Under the pieces are notes generated by a model. The model worked only from the letters and a program-made list of their open reading frames with translations, made no database searches and was not told where the DNA came from. Shown piece after piece: positions 24,298-32,243 of a stretch of 35,049 bases of DNA. Each line of letters opens with the position of its first letter. The first letter of the stretch is position 1. The stretch comes from Phycisphaera sp. (GTDB lineage Bacteria > Planctomycetota > Phycisphaerae > Phycisphaerales > SM1A02). The stretch spans positions 1 to 35,049 of the forward strand of contig WGMP01000007.1 in the NCBI GenBank assembly GCA_016124975.1, given 5' to 3'. A program made the position numbers and the translations under genes.

Positions 24298-25784
24298 CTC
24301 GCGCCCTCCGCCGCCGCGATCTTCACGCGGAACGGAACCAGCGGAAGCCCCGCGCCGTTCACGATGTTCGCGCGCTCGGGGTTGTTCTGCCACGCATACG
24401 CGACCTCGACGGGTTCGTCGACGCCGGGCGCCGTGAGCACGATGCCGTCGCGTCCCTCGTCCATGATGCTCGCGTCCGCCCACACGAACCTGCCGTCCGC
24501 GCCCGCGAGCGCGAATCCGCCGGGCTTTCCGCCGAGCGCGCGCAGCCCCTGCGCGTGGTGGAAGCGCACGCGCACCATCGCGCCGTTCTCGCGCCCGGCC
24601 TCCGCAAGTTCGGGCCCCTGCCACGCGACCGCAGACTCGCCGTAGACCGTGTGGCGCGCCCACGCCGCGAGACGCTCGCCGACCTCGCGCTTGCGGCGCG
24701 GGTGGATGTCGGCCGCGTCGCCGAGGTCGATCGCGCTCATCACTCCTGCGTTGCCCGCCTCGCGCGCGCCGCGGAACTGCGCCTCTCGGAGGAGCGCCCA
24801 TCCGCCCTGCGCGGGCTCGCTCTCGACGAACGGCTGGAACGCCGCGAGCTGCACCACGCCCCACGCCATGTCGGGGTTGCCCGACTTCTCGCGCCACGCG
24901 CGCATCAGGAGCGGCAGAAGCCTGCGGTAGTTGTCGGGCTCGCCCGCGTTCGACTCGCCCTGGTACCAGATCGCGCCGCGCACGGGATAGGCGATCCACG
25001 GCGCCATCATCGCGTTGTAGATCGCGGCGGGCTCATGCGGCTGCGTGCCGGGCGCCTTCGCGTCGGGCTCGGGCTTCGCGTCGAACGCCGCGATCCGCGC
25101 CGCAAGATCGTCGGCCGTCTGCTTGAAGTCCGACTTCGCCATCGCATCGAGCGGAATCCACGGCTCGATGCGCGTACCGCCCCACGAGATGTCGACGAGG
25201 CCGATCGGCACCTCGAGGTCGAACGCGCGCGCGAGATCGACACCGAACCAGAATCCGACCGCCGTGAAGCCGCCGACCGTCTCGGGCGACGCGACGCGCC
25301 ACGCGCCCCCCACGCGCGCGGCGGGCTGGTTCGCGGTGGCGTGCGGCGCCTTGTACGAACGGATCGGCATCCTCGCGGCGATCGACTTCGCGCGCGCCGC
25401 CTCGTTCGCGCCGTCGACCGTCCACTCCATGTTTGACTGGCCCGAGCAGAACCACACCTCGCCGACGAGGATGTCCTTCGCGCTCGCGCGGCCGCTCGCG
25501 CCTTCGACCGCGAGGTCGCGCGGCTCGAGCGACGCGGGCATCGCCGCGAGCGCGAGCGCGAAGCGGCCATCCGCATCTGCGCGGCCCTCGACGCGCGCGC
25601 CTCCGAAGACAAGCGTCAGCGCCTCGTTCGGCTCCGCGCGGCCCGTGACGCGGATCTCGCGGTCGCGCTGCAGCACCGCGTGATCCTGGAACGGCGTGTC
25701 GAGCGAGACATCGGCCGACGTGATCGACGCGGACGCGAGGGCGAGAAGCGCGGCGAAGGCCGCGGAGCGGTGCGATGCATGCAT
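24294..25784 (-). CDS. Sialate O-acetylesterase-like SGNH hydrolase
   Basis: This 496-residue secreted esterase has a signal peptide (residues 1-24, ending ITSA). The beta domain opens with LDTPFQDHAVLQRDREIRV. The catalytic block is VWFCSGQSNMEW, with GQSNM at 115-119 and nucleophile S117, followed by DISWGGTRIEPW, GAIWYQGESNAG and the D-x-x-H pair in DAADIHPRRKREVGERLA. It should remove O-acetyl groups from sialic acid or, more likely in this setting, from acetylated plant or algal polysaccharides. Its stop overlaps the GTG of the cytochrome-like gene, linking it to the DUF1587/1592-DUF1552 pair. ATG 25784 is chosen since it opens directly into the signal peptide. Confidence 0.9.
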   Translation of the reverse strand: MHASHRSAAFAALLALASASITSADVSLDTPFQDHAVLQRDREIRVTGRAEPNEALTLVFGGARVEGRADADGRFALALAAMPASLEPRDLAVEGASGRASAKDILVGEVWFCSGQSNMEWTVDGANEAARAKSIAARMPIRSYKAPHATANQPAARVGGAWRVASPETVGGFTAVGFWFGVDLARAFDLEVPIGLVDISWGGTRIEPWIPLDAMAKSDFKQTADDLAARIAAFDAKPEPDAKAPGTQPHEPAAIYNAMMAPWIAYPVRGAIWYQGESNAGEPDNYRRLLPLLMRAWREKSGNPDMAWGVVQLAAFQPFVESEPAQGGWALLREAQFRGAREAGNAGVMSAIDLGDAADIHPRRKREVGERLAAWARHTVYGESAVAWQGPELAEAGRENGAMVRVRFHHAQGLRALGGKPGGFALAGADGRFVWADASIMDEGRDGIVLTAPGVDEPVEVAYAWQNNPERANIVNGAGLPLVPFRVKIAAAEGAR

Positions 25785-25815
25785 CGGCGCATCGTCACAC
25801 GCCGAGCCCCGCATT

Positions 25816-27792
25816 TCAACCGCGCCCGCCGCTCCCGTGGCGCCTGTAGGGATCTCTCCGCGACAGGAGCCTGAGCCCGTGCAGCGCCACGAGCACCGTG
25901 CTTCCCTCGTGGCAGATGACCGCGATCGAGAGCGGCACGGCACCGAAGAGGGTCAGCGGGATGAGGATCGCCACGACGCCCATCGAGAAGATCACGTTCT
26001 GGCGGATCATCGCACGCGTGGCGCGGCCGAGGTCGATCGCGAAGGGCAGACGCGTGAGGTCGTCCGCCATCAGCGCCACATCGGCCGCCTCGAGCGCGAC
26101 ATCGGTGCCGCCGTGGCCCATCGCGATGCCGACGGTGGCGGCTGCGAGCGCGGGCGCGTCGTTGATCCCGTCGCCGACCATGGCGACGAAGCCGTGGCGT
26201 GCGACGAGCGCCTGCACTTCATCGATCTTCTGCTGGGGAAGCAGCCCCGCGCGCACCGTGCCCACGCCAACCTCGCGCGCGACGGCCGTCGCGGTCGCCG
26301 CGTTGTCGCCCGTGAGCATCGTCACCTCGCAGCCGAGCCTCGCGAGCGCCGCGATCGCTTCGGCCGCCTCGGGACGCGGCGTGTCGCGCACGCCGATCGC
26401 GCCGAGCGCGCGGCCGCCGCGGACGACCGACATCGCGGTCATCGCCTCGGCCTCGAGCTGCGCGCGCAGCGGCTCGCAGGCGTCGCCTGCGGCGCGCGTC
26501 GCGTCTGAGGCAAAGAGCGACGCCCGTCCGACGCCCGCGCGCACGCCGTCGACATCGGCCTCGACGCCCTTGCCGCGCACGGCGACCGCGTTGCCGACGA
26601 CGGGAAGCGAGAGCCCCCGCGCGATCGCGGCGTCGACCACCGCGCGCGCGATCGGATGGCTCGACGCGGACTCGACCGCCGCCGCCACACGGAGAAGTTC
26701 CTCCTCCGACACGCCCGCGGCGGGAAGCGCCTTCGCAAGCACGGGCTTTCCCCGCGTGATCGTGCCCGTCTTGTCCATCGCGACCGCGCGCAGCGTGCCG
26801 AGCGCCTCGAGATGCATGCCGCCCTTCACGAGAACGCCGCCGCGCGCCGCACGCGCGAGGCCCGCGAGGACGGCCGCAGGCGTCGAGATCGCAAGCGCGC
26901 ATGGCGACGCGCCGATCAGCATGCTCATCGCGCGGCGAAACGCCTCGTCCCACGGAAGCCAGCCCGCGAGCGGCGGCACGAACACCGCGAGCACGGTCGC
27001 CGCGAGCACGCACGGCACATAGACGCGCGTGAAGCGCTCGGCCGCGCGCTCTGCGAGCGACTTCGTCGCCTGCGCCTCCGCGACAAGACGCACCATGCGC
27101 GCGACAAGCGTGTCGGAGGCGAGGCTCGTCACCCGCACGACGAGCGCGCCGTCGCCGTTCAGCGACCCAGCGAAGACGCTCGCCCCCTGCTCCTTGTCGA
27201 CGGGCATGCTCTCGCCCGTGATCGGACTCTCGTCGATCGCGGAGCGGCCCTCCGCGATGGCGCCGTCGGCGGGGATGCGCTCGCCCGGCCAGACGACGAC
27301 GAGATCGCCGATCGCGACCTCTTCGGCGGGAACCTCGCGCTCGACGCCATCCGCGCCGCGCACGCGGGCGCGCTTCGGCGCAAGCCCCGCGAGCGCGCTG
27401 ACGGCGCTGCGCGCGCGGTCAAGGGCCAGCGACTCGAGCCCGTGACCGAGCGAGAAGAGGAAGAGGAGGAGCGCCCCTTCCGCGAACTCGCCGACGAGCG
27501 CCGCGCCGATCGCGGCGACCACCATGAGAAAGTCGATGTCGAGGCGGCCCTTCAGGAGCTGGCGGATCCCGTCACGGGTCGCCTCCCAGCCTCCCACGAG
27601 GTACGCCGCGGCGTAGAGACCGAGCGCAAGCGGCTCGAGCTCGGCCCGCGCCGCGAGAAAGCCCCCGAGCAGCGCTGCGCCCGCGACCGCGGGCCAGACG
27701 AGTTCGGCGTAGGCCCCGAGCCGCACCGCCCTCCGCACCTCGCGCGGCCCGGCCGTGTCCGTGGCGGATTCCTCGTCGACGCGTCCGTGCAC
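25816..27792 (-). CDS. P1B-4-type heavy-metal P-type ATPase
   Basis: This 658-residue metal-pumping ATPase has TGES at 192-195 (actuator), the transmembrane metal motif SPC at 296-298 (GASPCALAIST), the phosphorylation site DKTGT at 340-344 and SSHP at 377-380. TGDN is at 494-497 and GDGINDAP at 540-547. The last-helix motif is HEGST at 628-632. SPC rather than CPC together with HEG-S-T marks the P1B-4 subgroup (CoaT/CtpD-like), which exports cobalt, iron or zinc. No N-terminal CxxC metal-binding domain is present, also usual for this subgroup. The GTG at 27792 opens the frame, with the first helix at about residue 33. The gene lies after the porin, past a strong stem-loop, so it may be transcribed separately. 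Confidence 0.9.
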   Translation of the reverse strand: MHGRVDEESATDTAGPREVRRAVRLGAYAELVWPAVAGAALLGGFLAARAELEPLALGLYAAAYLVGGWEATRDGIRQLLKGRLDIDFLMVVAAIGAALVGEFAEGALLLFLFSLGHGLESLALDRARSAVSALAGLAPKRARVRGADGVEREVPAEEVAIGDLVVVWPGERIPADGAIAEGRSAIDESPITGESMPVDKEQGASVFAGSLNGDGALVVRVTSLASDTLVARMVRLVAEAQATKSLAERAAERFTRVYVPCVLAATVLAVFVPPLAGWLPWDEAFRRAMSMLIGASPCALAISTPAAVLAGLARAARGGVLVKGGMHLEALGTLRAVAMDKTGTITRGKPVLAKALPAAGVSEEELLRVAAAVESASSHPIARAVVDAAIARGLSLPVVGNAVAVRGKGVEADVDGVRAGVGRASLFASDATRAAGDACEPLRAQLEAEAMTAMSVVRGGRALGAIGVRDTPRPEAAEAIAALARLGCEVTMLTGDNAATATAVAREVGVGTVRAGLLPQQKIDEVQALVARHGFVAMVGDGINDAPALAAATVGIAMGHGGTDVALEAADVALMADDLTRLPFAIDLGRATRAMIRQNVIFSMGVVAILIPLTLFGAVPLSIAVICHEGSTVLVALHGLRLLSRRDPYRRHGSGGRG

Positions 27793-27815
27793 GCCGACAG
27801 GCTACACGAATGCCC

Positions 27816-27855
27816 GCGCCGCGCGGGAGGGTCGTCGGACCTTCCCGCGCGGCGC
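27816..27855 (-). terminator. Strong stem-loop between porin and ATPase genes
   Basis: An 18-bp stem (GCGCCGCGCGGGAGGGTC at 27816-27833 with 27838-27855), with one mismatch that is a wobble on one strand, closes over the loop GTCG. It lies about 70 bases after the porin stop. There is no U-tract on either side, so intrinsic termination is not certain. Confidence 0.4.
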
Positions 27856-27924
27856 GGCACGGAGAGTTTCGGATTGGGTGGCGCGGGCCGTCCATGCCTC
27901 CGCGCGACAAACAGCGCGCGGGCG

Positions 27925-29526
27925 TCAGAACAGAAGCTGCAGCTGCGTGCGAACGACCCACTGGCCGTCGTTCGTGCTGCCGTCTCCTGCGGTCGACGAC
28001 CCGTCGCCAAGCCAGTCCGCGCCCGAGCTCGCGAAGTCGCCGACGGGCGCGAAGCTCATGCCGACATCGGTCGTCCACTTCAGGTCCTTGCTGCCGCCGA
28101 TGTACCAGTTGAGGCCGGCGGTGGCCACGCTGGCCGTCTCGAGCTCGACGCCCGGCTCCGACACGCGGAAGCGGTCGGTGCCCGTGTCGCCGAGCTCGTA
28201 GCGCGCGAAGAGCTCGACCTCGTCGGAGACGAAGACGCCGCCCTGCGCGACGACGCCCCACTGGCCGAACGAGTCGCTCGTACCGCCGCCGCGCGTCGGC
28301 ACGGCGCCCGCGAGCGACACATCGCGATAGACGCCGTAGACGAAGAGGTTCGCGCCACCAAAGTCGACGGTGAGATCCGCCGTCACGCCCCACATCGAGT
28401 CGGTCGCTGTGACGGCGAGCGGACCCTCGTTGGTCGGCCGCAGGCTCTGCGCCATGGCGCCGAAGCCGAGCATCCACGCGGTCTCTTCGCCACGGAAGCT
28501 GGTGAGGTCGCGCATCTGCCGCCACGACCCTGCGCCGAGATACTCGACGCGGCCCGCGAACGCGTAGTCGGTCGGATTCGCGTTGAACGCGGTGGTGTAC
28601 GAGCCCGCGTACGAACCCGCCGCGGATGTCGACGAGCTCGGCACGCTCGATCCGTTCGCGCGCAGTCCGTCGCCATAGAAGAGCTGCGCGCGGAGGCTCT
28701 CGTCCTTGCCGCCGCCGAACTCAAGCTGCACGCCCTGCGCGAACTTCGTCGAGAAGAGGTCGTTCACGAGTGAGCGCTCGACCGTGAGCTGCGAGGCGCT
28801 CGAGACGAGCTCCTCGCGCAGGAACGGCGCCTTGAACTGGCCCACGCGCACCGAAAGGCCCGAGTCGAAGCGCTTCTGCGCCCAGATCTCCTCGACCGAG
28901 CCGACGATGTTGCCGCTCGAGAGCGTCTGGTCGCCCGAGGTGATCGACGCAGGCGTGCGGTTGAACACGGGCTTCACCTCAAAGGTGATGCTCGGATCGA
29001 TGATGTGGCCCGAGAAGGTCAGCTTGGTGCGTCGGTTCTCGAAGCCCCAGGTCGAGTCCTTCGCAGCGGTCGCCCCGAGGCCAGCGTTGTCGCGGTTGTT
29101 CATCGCCCAGCGCACCTGCAGCTGGCCCCTGATATTGAGCTTGAAGGAGCCGTCCTCGGACGCGAGGAAGAAGCCGCCCTGGTCCTTGCTCCAGCCAGCG
29201 CCGAGGCCCGCGCCCGCGAGGCTGTCGCGCGACGAGGCGTCCGCGAGGACATCGGTGACGATGCCGCGGATCTCGGCCGCGCGCGACTCGGTGAGCCAGC
29301 GCGAGCCGTCGGTCTCCTGTTCAAGGCGCGCGACCTTCGCGGCGAGCGCGTCGTTCGCGGCCCGCAGCGCCGCCAGCTCACCCGCGATGTCGGCGGCCGC
29401 GCCGCCGGATTCCTGTCCCGTCGCGCCGAAGGAGAGCGTGGTGGTTCCCGCCACGAACGCTCCCGTGAGAAGGACACCCGTCAGGAGGGTGCCGTTGAAG
29501 AGCACCCGCGTTGCGTCTCGCTGCAT
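27925..29526 (-). CDS. OprP/OprO-like outer-membrane porin
   Basis: This 533-residue protein has a signal peptide (residues about 10-35, ending LSFGA), then a short coiled coil (ELAALRAANDALAAKVARLEQET, about 50-72). A beta-barrel of the phosphate-selective porin O/P family follows: GSFKLNIRGQLQVRW, FENRRTKLTFSGHI, and FDSGLSVRVGQFKAPFLREE-type strands, all typical. It ends QLQLLF, and a C-terminal phenylalanine is the usual outer-membrane assembly signal. In this family the substrate may be phosphate, polyphosphate or other anions. ATG 29526 is chosen: GAGGA lies eight bases upstream and the signal peptide begins soon after. The coiled coil may trimerise the barrel or anchor it to the wall. 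Confidence 0.88.
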   Translation of the reverse strand: MQRDATRVLFNGTLLTGVLLTGAFVAGTTTLSFGATGQESGGAAADIAGELAALRAANDALAAKVARLEQETDGSRWLTESRAAEIRGIVTDVLADASSRDSLAGAGLGAGWSKDQGGFFLASEDGSFKLNIRGQLQVRWAMNNRDNAGLGATAAKDSTWGFENRRTKLTFSGHIIDPSITFEVKPVFNRTPASITSGDQTLSSGNIVGSVEEIWAQKRFDSGLSVRVGQFKAPFLREELVSSASQLTVERSLVNDLFSTKFAQGVQLEFGGGKDESLRAQLFYGDGLRANGSSVPSSSTSAAGSYAGSYTTAFNANPTDYAFAGRVEYLGAGSWRQMRDLTSFRGEETAWMLGFGAMAQSLRPTNEGPLAVTATDSMWGVTADLTVDFGGANLFVYGVYRDVSLAGAVPTRGGGTSDSFGQWGVVAQGGVFVSDEVELFARYELGDTGTDRFRVSEPGVELETASVATAGLNWYIGGSKDLKWTTDVGMSFAPVGDFASSGADWLGDGSSTAGDGSTNDGQWVVRTQLQLLF

Positions 29527-29660
29527 TGATTCAGTCCTCGTCGATCGGCCGCTGGCCGAGTTCTGGTCGCCTCGGAACCATTCCGAGACACGCGTCCACC
29601 GCGTGGGCGCCACGCTAGGGTCGAGGAGGTTCTGTGTGCGTCGTGTTCAGGCTTTGAATG

Positions 29661-29698
29661 TCCTTGACCAATCCTTCACATCAAGTATTGGTCAAGGA
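29661..29698. promoter_or_regulatory. Perfect 12-bp inverted repeat, candidate operator
   Basis: TCCTTGACCAAT at 29661-29672 and its exact complement at 29687-29698 enclose 14 bases. The site is notably AT-richer than its surroundings and lies about 135 bases before the porin start, downstream of the DUF4956-like gene. No U-tract follows on either strand, so a dimeric regulator site is more likely than a terminator. Each half contains TTGACC. The remainder of the 294-base space 29527-29820 holds a GGCGCGCGCC palindrome and nothing else I recognise. Confidence 0.45.
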
Positions 29699-29820
29699 TG
29701 TGCAAAACACCTTGTGCGACAGGCGTTTCCGCGCGAAGGCGCGCGCCTCTTCACCGTTCCTGAACACAATCTGTGCGGATTTCCTTGCAGAGGGCGCGCC
29801 GCGCGCGACCAGGCCGCGCG

Positions 29821-30537
29821 TCAGCGGGCCGCGAACTCGACCTCTGCGTGCCCGACCTCTGGCGCGAGGCGCGCCTCGAGGCGCTTCGCCACGACATCGT
29901 CGGCGACCGACGACGGCACCTGCATCAGGAGCGTGAACGAGCGGCCCGAGTTCCCCTCCCTGCACGAGAGGACGCGGCAGCCGAGGTCGCGCATCTCGTG
30001 CATGCTCACGAGCTGCGCCTTCTGGCGGTCCGCGCCCGGCACGAGCCGCACCTTGACCTCGGCCGAGCGGCGCGCCGAGAGCCACCACACGATGGCGTAG
30101 GCGGCCACGGCGACCACGATCGCGGCGAGCGGCTGCGAGAGCCCCGCGAGGAGCCCGACGACCACGACCACGACGCCGCGCGCGGCCATGTGCGGGTTCG
30201 CCACCGCAGTGCGCACGCGAAGGAGCGCGCCCACGCCGAAGACGACGAGCGCCATCGCCTGGTCGATGCGCACGAGCGTGGCGAGCGCTGCGCCGAGGAG
30301 GCCGAGGAGAACGAGCGTCTTGCGTTCGTCGGTGGCCGCGAGCAGGTCGCGGCGGCCGCGATCGCGCGGATGGAAGGCAAGGAGGGAGGCCAGCGCGATC
30401 GCGAGGGCGATCCCGAGGGCGAGTTCGCCGAGCGCGGCGGGGTCTGTGAACTGCTCGAGCGCGGCCGAGAGCCGTCCCGCCGCGTCAGGCGCGAGGTCGC
30501 GGGCGAAGAGCGTGGGGCCGGCGGAGCTGATGGCCAT
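29821..30537 (-). CDS. DUF4956/MgtC-like membrane protein
   Basis: This 238-residue protein has an amphipathic N-terminus and then five helices, at about 36-55, 74-90, 93-107, 120-134 and 136-154. A soluble domain of about 80 residues follows (VKVRLVPGADRQKAQLV...EVEFAAR). The segment GALLRVRTAVANPHMAARG between helices 3 and 4 resembles the conserved VR-x-RTA-x-x-x-P block of DUF4956 and, more distantly, MgtC proteins. The soluble end has the alternating pattern of a small alpha/beta (ACT-like) domain. Function is not known. ATG 30537 is favoured over an upstream in-frame start at 30642 that would add a low-complexity extension. 30538-30674 shows no further gene. Confidence 0.68.
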   Translation of the reverse strand: MAISSAGPTLFARDLAPDAAGRLSAALEQFTDPAALGELALGIALAIALASLLAFHPRDRGRRDLLAATDERKTLVLLGLLGAALATLVRIDQAMALVVFGVGALLRVRTAVANPHMAARGVVVVVVGLLAGLSQPLAAIVVAVAAYAIVWWLSARRSAEVKVRLVPGADRQKAQLVSMHEMRDLGCRVLSCREGNSGRSFTLLMQVPSSVADDVVAKRLEARLAPEVGHAEVEFAAR

Positions 30538-30674
30538 GCGGGTCTGGTCCTGAACGGGGCTCGGCGACGGGTTCCTGCCTTTCCTCCCGATGTCGCCGGC
30601 GTCGTGTCCCGACCATGATGGACCCTCGCGGGCCCGTGGCAAGCCGATCGGGCGATTTCAGGCGCGATCGGCCG

Positions 30675-31508
30675 TCAGCGGCGACGGCGCGTCCCCATCA
30701 CCGCAGGCACCGAGAGGCGCTGCCCCTGCTGCGCCGCGGCGTTCTGGCCCCCGCCCCCCTGCTGTTCGGCGAGCTTCTTGAAGTGGTCGTTCGTCTTCTC
30801 GATCGACGCCTGCACCGACTTCACCTTCTCGGGATCGAGGCCCTGGAGGACCGCGCTCGACATCGCGTTCGCGGGGCTGAACGGCCCGAAGCCAAGGATG
30901 CCCTTCTCGAGGTCGATCTTCACCGAAGTCGCGCCGAGGTCGGAGAGCATGCAGAGAATGGTCATCATCTCGGGCTCCTCGAGCGCCTTCCCCTCCTTCA
31001 TGCGCGCGCCGAGGAGGCGACCCGCCGTCACGAAGACGGGCTCGTTGACGCCCTTCATGGCGCTCACCTGCTGTCCCGCGGCGACCATCAGCTCGCGCGA
31101 CTGGCGCGTGATCGCGATGTCCGCGTCGTTCACCTTGATCGTGCGGCGGAAGGCGTTGCACACGGCCGCCGCGAGCGCGAGGCCCGACTGGACCGCCGCG
31201 AACCCGAACGCGGCCTCGAGGCCCTGCGCGGCGTCGGTCGGCACCTCCTCGGTGACGGCCGCGTTCGTGCCGTCGACCCACATGTTCTTGACGCCGAGCG
31301 ATGCGCAGCACTGGAGGCCCGCCTGCACGATGGCGTCCTGCTGCGTCTTCCCCTCGGAGAGGAGCGTGGCCACCGTGGCGGCGAAGGTGTGCGGAACGGG
31401 CTGTTCGCGGGTGATCTTCGGCAGCACGAGGTTGACGAACGCGACGAAGTCCTTCTTTTCGATGTCGCGGAGGAGGCAGTACTGGCCGTTGAGGCGGATG
31501 GCGCTCAT
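30675..31508 (-). CDS. Hypothetical soluble protein, family not recognised
   Basis: This 277-residue protein has no signal peptide or membrane segment. Its composition is that of a well-folded alpha-rich protein: an N-terminal block (SAIRLNGQYCLLRDIEKKDFVAFVNLVLP), many alanine-rich helices, and AITRQSRELMVAAGQQVSAM in the middle. A beta segment ATSVKIDLEKGILGFGPF lies near 205-225. The tail is glutamine/glycine-rich and ends in an arginine run (TRRRR), which may bind nucleic acid or acidic partners. ATG 31508 fits the beginning of conserved-looking sequence. It is divergent from purE with 138 bases between starts. I cannot assign a function. Confidence 0.65.
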   Translation of the reverse strand: MSAIRLNGQYCLLRDIEKKDFVAFVNLVLPKITREQPVPHTFAATVATLLSEGKTQQDAIVQAGLQCCASLGVKNMWVDGTNAAVTEEVPTDAAQGLEAAFGFAAVQSGLALAAAVCNAFRRTIKVNDADIAITRQSRELMVAAGQQVSAMKGVNEPVFVTAGRLLGARMKEGKALEEPEMMTILCMLSDLGATSVKIDLEKGILGFGPFSPANAMSSAVLQGLDPEKVKSVQASIEKTNDHFKKLAEQQGGGGQNAAAQQGQRLSVPAVMGTRRRR

Positions 31509-31646
31509 GGATCGATCTCGCGGGGTGCTCGCAGGAAAGCGACGGACGCGCAGGCGCCCGAACGCGTGTGAAGCGACGATGGTAGCACCTGCACGGCGCC
31601 CCCCGCGCCGCTCCCCGAGCGCGCCGCCATTCCGTACCATCGCGCC

Positions 31647-32243
31647 ATGCCCAGCGTCCGAAACCGCTCGCAGAAGCGCGCCCCGCGGCCGAAGGCTGCC
31701 GCCCCCGCCTCCGCCCCCGCGGTCGGCGTCATCATGGGTTCACAGTCCGACTGGGAGACGATGCAGCATGCGTCCGAGATGCTCGCATCGCTCGGCGTGG
31801 CGCACGAGTGCCGCGTGGTTTCGGCGCACCGCACCCCCGACCTCCTGTTCGAGTACGCGGCTAAGGCACGCGGCCGCGGCATCAAGGTCATCATCGCGGG
31901 CGCGGGCGGTGCGGCGCACCTTCCCGGGATGTGCGCGTCGAAGACCGACCTTCCCGTCCTCGGCGTGCCCGTCGAGTCGAAGGCGCTCAAGGGACTCGAC
32001 TCGCTGCTGTCGATCGCGCAGATGCCTGCGGGGATTCCCGTGGGCACGCTCGCGATCGGCCGCGCAGGCGCCACGAACGCGGCGATCCTTGCGGCGAGCA
32101 TCCTGTCGCACCACGATGCGGCGGTCGCGCGCAAGCTGGCCGAGTTCCGCGCGAACCAGACCGCGAAGGTCCTCGCAAACCCCGTCCCGGGCGTGATCTC
32201 CGCGCCGGCGAAGCCGCGCGGACGAAAGGCGAAGACGAAGTGA
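31647..32243 (+). CDS. purE: N5-carboxyaminoimidazole ribonucleotide mutase (PurE)
   Basis: PurE converts N5-CAIR to CAIR in purine synthesis. The class I motifs are all present: [10 protein letters not shown] (27-36), VVSAHRTP (57-64) and the [11 protein letters not shown] loop (86-95) with H91. At 198 residues it is longer than the usual 160-170 because of a basic, Ala/Pro-rich 25-residue N-terminal extension and a basic C-terminal tail ([12 protein letters not shown]). ATG 31647 is the first in frame; ATG at residue 30 would cut into the core, so the extension is probably real. The stop overlaps the purK GTG. Confidence 0.95.
   Translation: MPSVRNRSQKRAPRPKAAAPASAPAVGVIMGSQSDWETMQHASEMLASLGVAHECRVVSAHRTPDLLFEYAAKARGRGIKVIIAGAGGAAHLPGMCASKTDLPVLGVPVESKALKGLDSLLSIAQMPAGIPVGTLAIGRAGATNAAILAASILSHHDAAVARKLAEFRANQTAKVLANPVPGVISAPAKPRGRKAKTK

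Noticed and set aside
21799-24645. Open frame of 948 codons on the plus strand
   Set aside because: It is antisense to the cytochrome-like and DUF1552 genes, consists of arginine/alanine/glutamate-rich sequence without recognisable domains, and is a by-product of GC-rich codon use. The same applies to long plus frames at 6793-8244, 8387-9523, 14184-15731, 18468-20438 and 26656-28773.
25045-25051. SPC in place of CPC as sign of an inactive ATPase
   Set aside because: The ATPase (25816-27792) has SPC together with HEGST, which is the normal pattern of the P1B-4 subgroup, and all catalytic motifs are intact.
29658-29936. Short plus-strand open frame beginning in the operator-like dyad
   Set aside because: It runs antisense into the DUF4956-like gene, has no ribosome site and loses any protein-like composition after about 30 residues.
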